A stretch of DNA of 64,000 bases from Phoronis australis (lineage: Eukaryota > Phoronida > Phoronidae), in contig NMRA01000174.1 of NCBI GenBank assembly GCA_002633005.1, positions 1 through 64,000 on the forward strand. The letters are read 5' to 3'. The notes below the pieces were generated by a model. That model ran no database searches. It saw nothing but the letters and a program-made list of their open reading frames with translations, and was not told where the DNA came from. Shown in pieces: positions 60,151-64,000 of this stretch; position 1 is the first letter of the stretch, and each line of letters starts with the position of its first letter. Made by a program: the position numbers and the translations under genes.

Positions 60151-63100
60151 CTGAAACATAAACCGGCTTGATAAACCAAGGCAATGCTATACCATGTTGA
60201 AAAATTTCACTAATAAATACTATCAATTTACCGTGTTGGCACACAAGGAAATTTTCACAATCATATGCAGGGTTCATTTCAGTGAAATACTGCAACGGGT
60301 CAATTTTTTCAAAGAGCCTGACTTTTCAGTTTACCATAGTCACGTTAACGCAATTCACACCAGTGCTATCACAATTGAACATCAGGAATACACTGGTAAC
60401 ACTTGGCGCATATAAAAAATGAACCCTGGATAAGAGCCCGTATGAATTAACTGAGCCACCATCATATTGAAGCATGACTAACTGTAACAAATAAAAACTT
60501 AACATTGATGAATTGGAACAACACTTCCAGGACACATAAATAAGCCATCATTTCCTTAAACTATGAAAATGTCTACAGGCAACAAATAGGCATATACACG
60601 GATAATCTGACAAATTCCTTCTTACCATATGTTTCCCAATGTAATTACACTTGTTTGTGGCATGCCTCAAAACTTGCTGTTCCAAACATTCACAAAAACC
60701 AGCCATCGTAGGAGAGTTGAAATAATAAGACAACTCTAAGTTCTGCACAAGTCCATGAGGACTACTCAGGTGAAATAAATAGCCGCGAGTCGAGAGATTT
60801 CCGGTAGTGATTTATTAATGACTTGGAAAGCTATATTTCGTGAGAACAAATCAACAGGGCAATGGGAATGATGTGTGAAGTTTTCATGTAAATTTCATGA
60901 ATCACCGAGTAAACAGCTTAAAAGGTTAATTACAAATTCCGCAATAAGTGTAGTCACAAGTTGTCCTGTATGCATGACTCAGCCTGCCCAAGGCATACTA
61001 GTGTAGCTCAGCACTCTCCTGTGTACAACAGAGTTATTGATGACCTGCAAGGACCGTTTCAGGAAAAGTGTCTTAGACTAGAGTCGGAAATTTCACCTTG
61101 GCACTCCACACAACTGTTCCCAAAAATATTTTAAAGAAATTTCAACAAGCTACAAAATCTATGAGAATATTGTAATTACTGGTAATTATAATTATCGTTT
61201 TACTATCATTTGCGAACAATTACATTTGCAACAATTTTATTTAGAGATAGCGATGTGGGAGCACAACATCATTAAGGCTTAAAAGCCTGTTCCAAGCTTT
61301 ATTGAGATTATGCAACTTTTAATGAAATCAAAAGCGCATACCACCAACTCCCGCTTTTGTCTTAACATCAATAGGCTAATATTGCAAGTTGCTAACATTA
61401 GACACAGGCTAAATTAAAGACAATTCCATTCATGAGTCATTTTGATGAATAAGTTCCACGTTTTGGTTAACACGTGGCCTTTGGGTAACCAAAAAAGGGA
61501 AATAGACTGTTGCCGCTGCCGCTTGCGTCTCACATCGATGTTGTCCTCTGTACGTGGTATCAAGTGGCCAAAATTTACTATTTATAGACTATGTTGCCCA
61601 CGAACTGTCAACTTGGTATGTGACTTCATATGACTTTGCAAATAATTAATGGATGTTTGAACTTTTAACAGTCACTTTTCATTAAACAGGCCCAAATTTC
61701 AAGAGAGAAATTCAAAACTGTGTTTCCACCTCGTTAACTTTCAGGTAAACTGTCTCAGGTGATTACTTGAGACATCATGCTGGCAAAATTCCAGGACATT
61801 TTGTCACACCAGATTTCACACCATGGTGACTGATCTGTAAATGGACCGATGAAGGACAAGATGAATTCCTATTAAGCCTTAAAGGGATTATTCAAAGCGG
61901 TAATTCGGCCCGTATAGCTAGCTAAAAACAAAAATTGAATCTGGCCTTTACTCTCATAAAACTGGTCTCCATAATATTCCTTACTGCTATGGGAATAGGA
62001 TTCTACTTAAGTTACAAAGAAGAATGTTCATTAAGACCATCAGTGACTCAAGAAACTGCTTCAAAGTTAACTGGAATTGACCATCCTCAAGGACATACCT
62101 TAGCAGTCGCTCAGTCGGCCAAGGCAACTAAATGTCGAACCAGGTGCCAAAATTTCGCCTAGGTGACGACCTAGCTTCATAATGAGCAATAATTAGTTTC
62201 TAAACATTCATGAAATGAGATTGACATTTAGAAGTGAAGTAACTCAAAGTTCTGCGCGATCGAGTATTATAATTGCGATAAACATGTTTAATGTCTTTTC
62301 GACAGATGGAGCGCCGTGGGAATACCGCAACCATATTTGGGCAAAGCCAGTATTTCCTGTTTATGTCTAACAACATCCTGGCAATTTCAAAGTCAATTTT
62401 AGATTTAAACGCATTTTCTGACAATTACCATATAATGCAGCCTCATGAACAGAAATAACAAATACATTTGCATCGAGGCCAATTAAAACACATCAGGGTC
62501 AATCAAAAACATCTCACTGCTTTTCAGAGCTTGAGAGACAAAGTTGACAAAGCGTTTTGTAGCCAGTGTTTCAGACCCTCGGAAGGGCGAACACTACAAA
62601 CAAACAGAACGCAAATATCACGAGCATTATGAAGAAAACACAAGAAGCCCGTTCAATCATTTCAAAACGCTTGGACAGTGAACAGGTCGTGGGCTAACCG
62701 ACAAGGAACACAGCAAGAAATGCACTAATTTTTCATTAAAAATAATTTTAGACCTGCACGCCATATCATAGCAGTCCAAAAATATGAGACAGCAGAGACA
62801 CTACGAAAGTTTTTTTCTGTCACAGTCTACACGACAATGATCTGTTAGTGTGTTCAAAAAAATCTTTCCACTGAAATTGCAATTTCATTAGTTCACTGAC
62901 ATGGAGTCTGACCTTTTAGTAAGCCTACGTACATAGATCGATGGTCATACCTAAAACAACGAACAACCGTACTTCGATGTCTGGTGTCCAGAAAGAGTGG
63001 CCTTGACAAAAGCGATAAGTTTTAGCTTTTCCATAGACTTGGAGACGTGGAACTTATTGGTTTGAATTTTCAGTCATTTCCCAGCCTAATCATCTGGCTT

Positions 63101-64000
63101 GATGTCAATACGTTGACAGCGAGTTTTAAATTAATTTGACGTTTTCTTGGTAAGAGGTGGTGTGTAGATGGAGATTTTGGTATCACTAGAAAGAGCAGAA
63201 AATGTTTTTATCATTTCATTTATTTTTGGTAAAATTCTATTGCAGGAAACTGAAATATTTGACTGAAAGCGTGACCATCTTTCATTTTTATGAGTGCGGC
63301 CACGGTGGGCTTACCTCGAGTTAAGTACGACACCAAGACTGGCATTTGTGCTGCTTCCATTCTTTGGAAATGATTTTGGTATTTTTTTGTCAAGATTAAG
63401 GACATATCTATACACTTCATTGATTTCATTAGAATTCTATTGTTTTTCCTTAAAAGGATTATTGTATCTTGATGATTGACTGACATCACGATGGCGAATC
63501 AGGATTGAAGCCGGATGCAGGATATGCACGGCACATTTTATGTATTTTGTACTACGGTACTACCACTTTAAACTACTTTACAACCATTTTGTACCACGGT
63601 AATACCATTTTTGAAAATGAAGAATTTTGCAGTATTGGCAAGACCAGATTAGTATATCATGAATTCAACAACCTTTGTTTACATTGATACGTTTCTACAA
63701 GAAAATTAAATTTTTTGAAAGAATGACTCTGTTCATCGCATGGTTCCTGTAAACTTACTTTTATGTTTTACATTTCCTTTTACAAATCCTCTTTTCTTTA
63801 TGTTTGTTGGAAATTACATACTTTTTAAATACAAACATTGATTGAGGTATGTACTTACATTTAAGGTCCCATTCCACCTGTTCATTATGTTGGGCGTTCA
63901 TGTGATTGTCGCAAATGTCCTTTGAAAAATCTAGGACCCTAATTTTTAGTCTGGGCTTCTAAGATTTGAAAGCTAGTGGCCCAGTTGGCGACTAGGCAGA
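60151..64000. other. DESI2 5' intron or upstream DNA, no clear gene
   Basis: Read on both strands without finding the expected DESI2 His exon. Two short minus-strand ATG-to-donor candidates were seen (63360-63315 and about 60706-60626). The rest shows no tandem array, tRNA or recognisable ORF. Confidence 0.55.
63315..63360 (-). CDS. Candidate first coding exon (15 codons) on the minus strand
   Basis: ATG at 63360 opens MEAAQMPVLVSYLTR and ends one base into the next codon at a strong GTAAGC donor. Phase 1 is what the next DESI2 exon (60150) requires. There is weak likeness to the DESI2 start (MxAxQxPV). If joined directly, the catalytic His segment would be missing. Evidence is only phase, donor strength and position. 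Confidence 0.25.

Noticed and set aside
60626-60706. Minus-strand MAGFCECLEQQVLRHATNKC segment before a GTAAGA donor as a DESI2 first exon
   Set aside because: It ends in phase 0, whereas the next DESI2 exon needs phase 1, and it shows no likeness to the family.

Overview
The window is animal nuclear DNA: AT-rich, with long introns, canonical GT..AG splice sites and two recognisable protein-coding genes that converge tail to tail. The + strand carries a complete class V unconventional myosin gene (MYO5). It runs from a start codon at 1780 to a stop at 51210 in 36 coding exons whose splice phases all agree, giving a predicted protein of 1832 residues, close to vertebrate myosin-Va. The - strand carries the 3' part of a DESI2-type PPPDE peptidase gene, with three exons between 60150 and 57587; its 5' end was not found in the window. 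The species is not certain. A single full-length MYO5, high apparent heterozygosity and minisatellites sitting on exon-intron junctions fit a marine invertebrate deuterostome. Amphioxus is my best guess, because junction-overlapping minisatellites have, from memory, been described there.

Layout: 1-1779 is upstream DNA with a 38-bp tandem repeat and a perfect CRE palindrome. 1780-20059 and 21982-28520 hold the motor domain. 29233-31030 completes the motor with loop 2 and the converter. 31031-32442 encodes the six-IQ lever arm. 33226-43190 encodes the coiled-coil stalk and linkers. 45447-51210 encodes the globular cargo-binding tail with the DIL domain. 51211-57586 is the shared 3' flank. 57587-60150 holds DESI2 exons, and 60151-64000 has no clear gene.

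Two single-N positions (21409 and 56142) each sit between near-identical direct repeats. This is the signature of overlapping contigs, probably two haplotypes, joined without merging. At the first N this duplicates MYO5 exons 5 and 6, including the ATP-binding P-loop. The two copies encode identical protein, and using both in one transcript would break the frame.

The most unusual theme is that several MYO5 splice junctions are themselves tandemly repeated, with the exon edge and splice site inside the repeat unit: the exon 7 acceptor (68 bp x3), the exon 32 donor (114 bp x5) and the exon 34 donor (29 bp x5). Decayed echoes follow exons 10, 30 and 33. In the cases I could frame, using a non-proximal copy would cause a frameshift or an immediate stop. 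The introns also carry several small inverted-repeat elements, including a 354-bp fold-back element with a clear 5-bp target duplication, a ~393-bp TIR element with TGA flanks and a three-copy TIR family.
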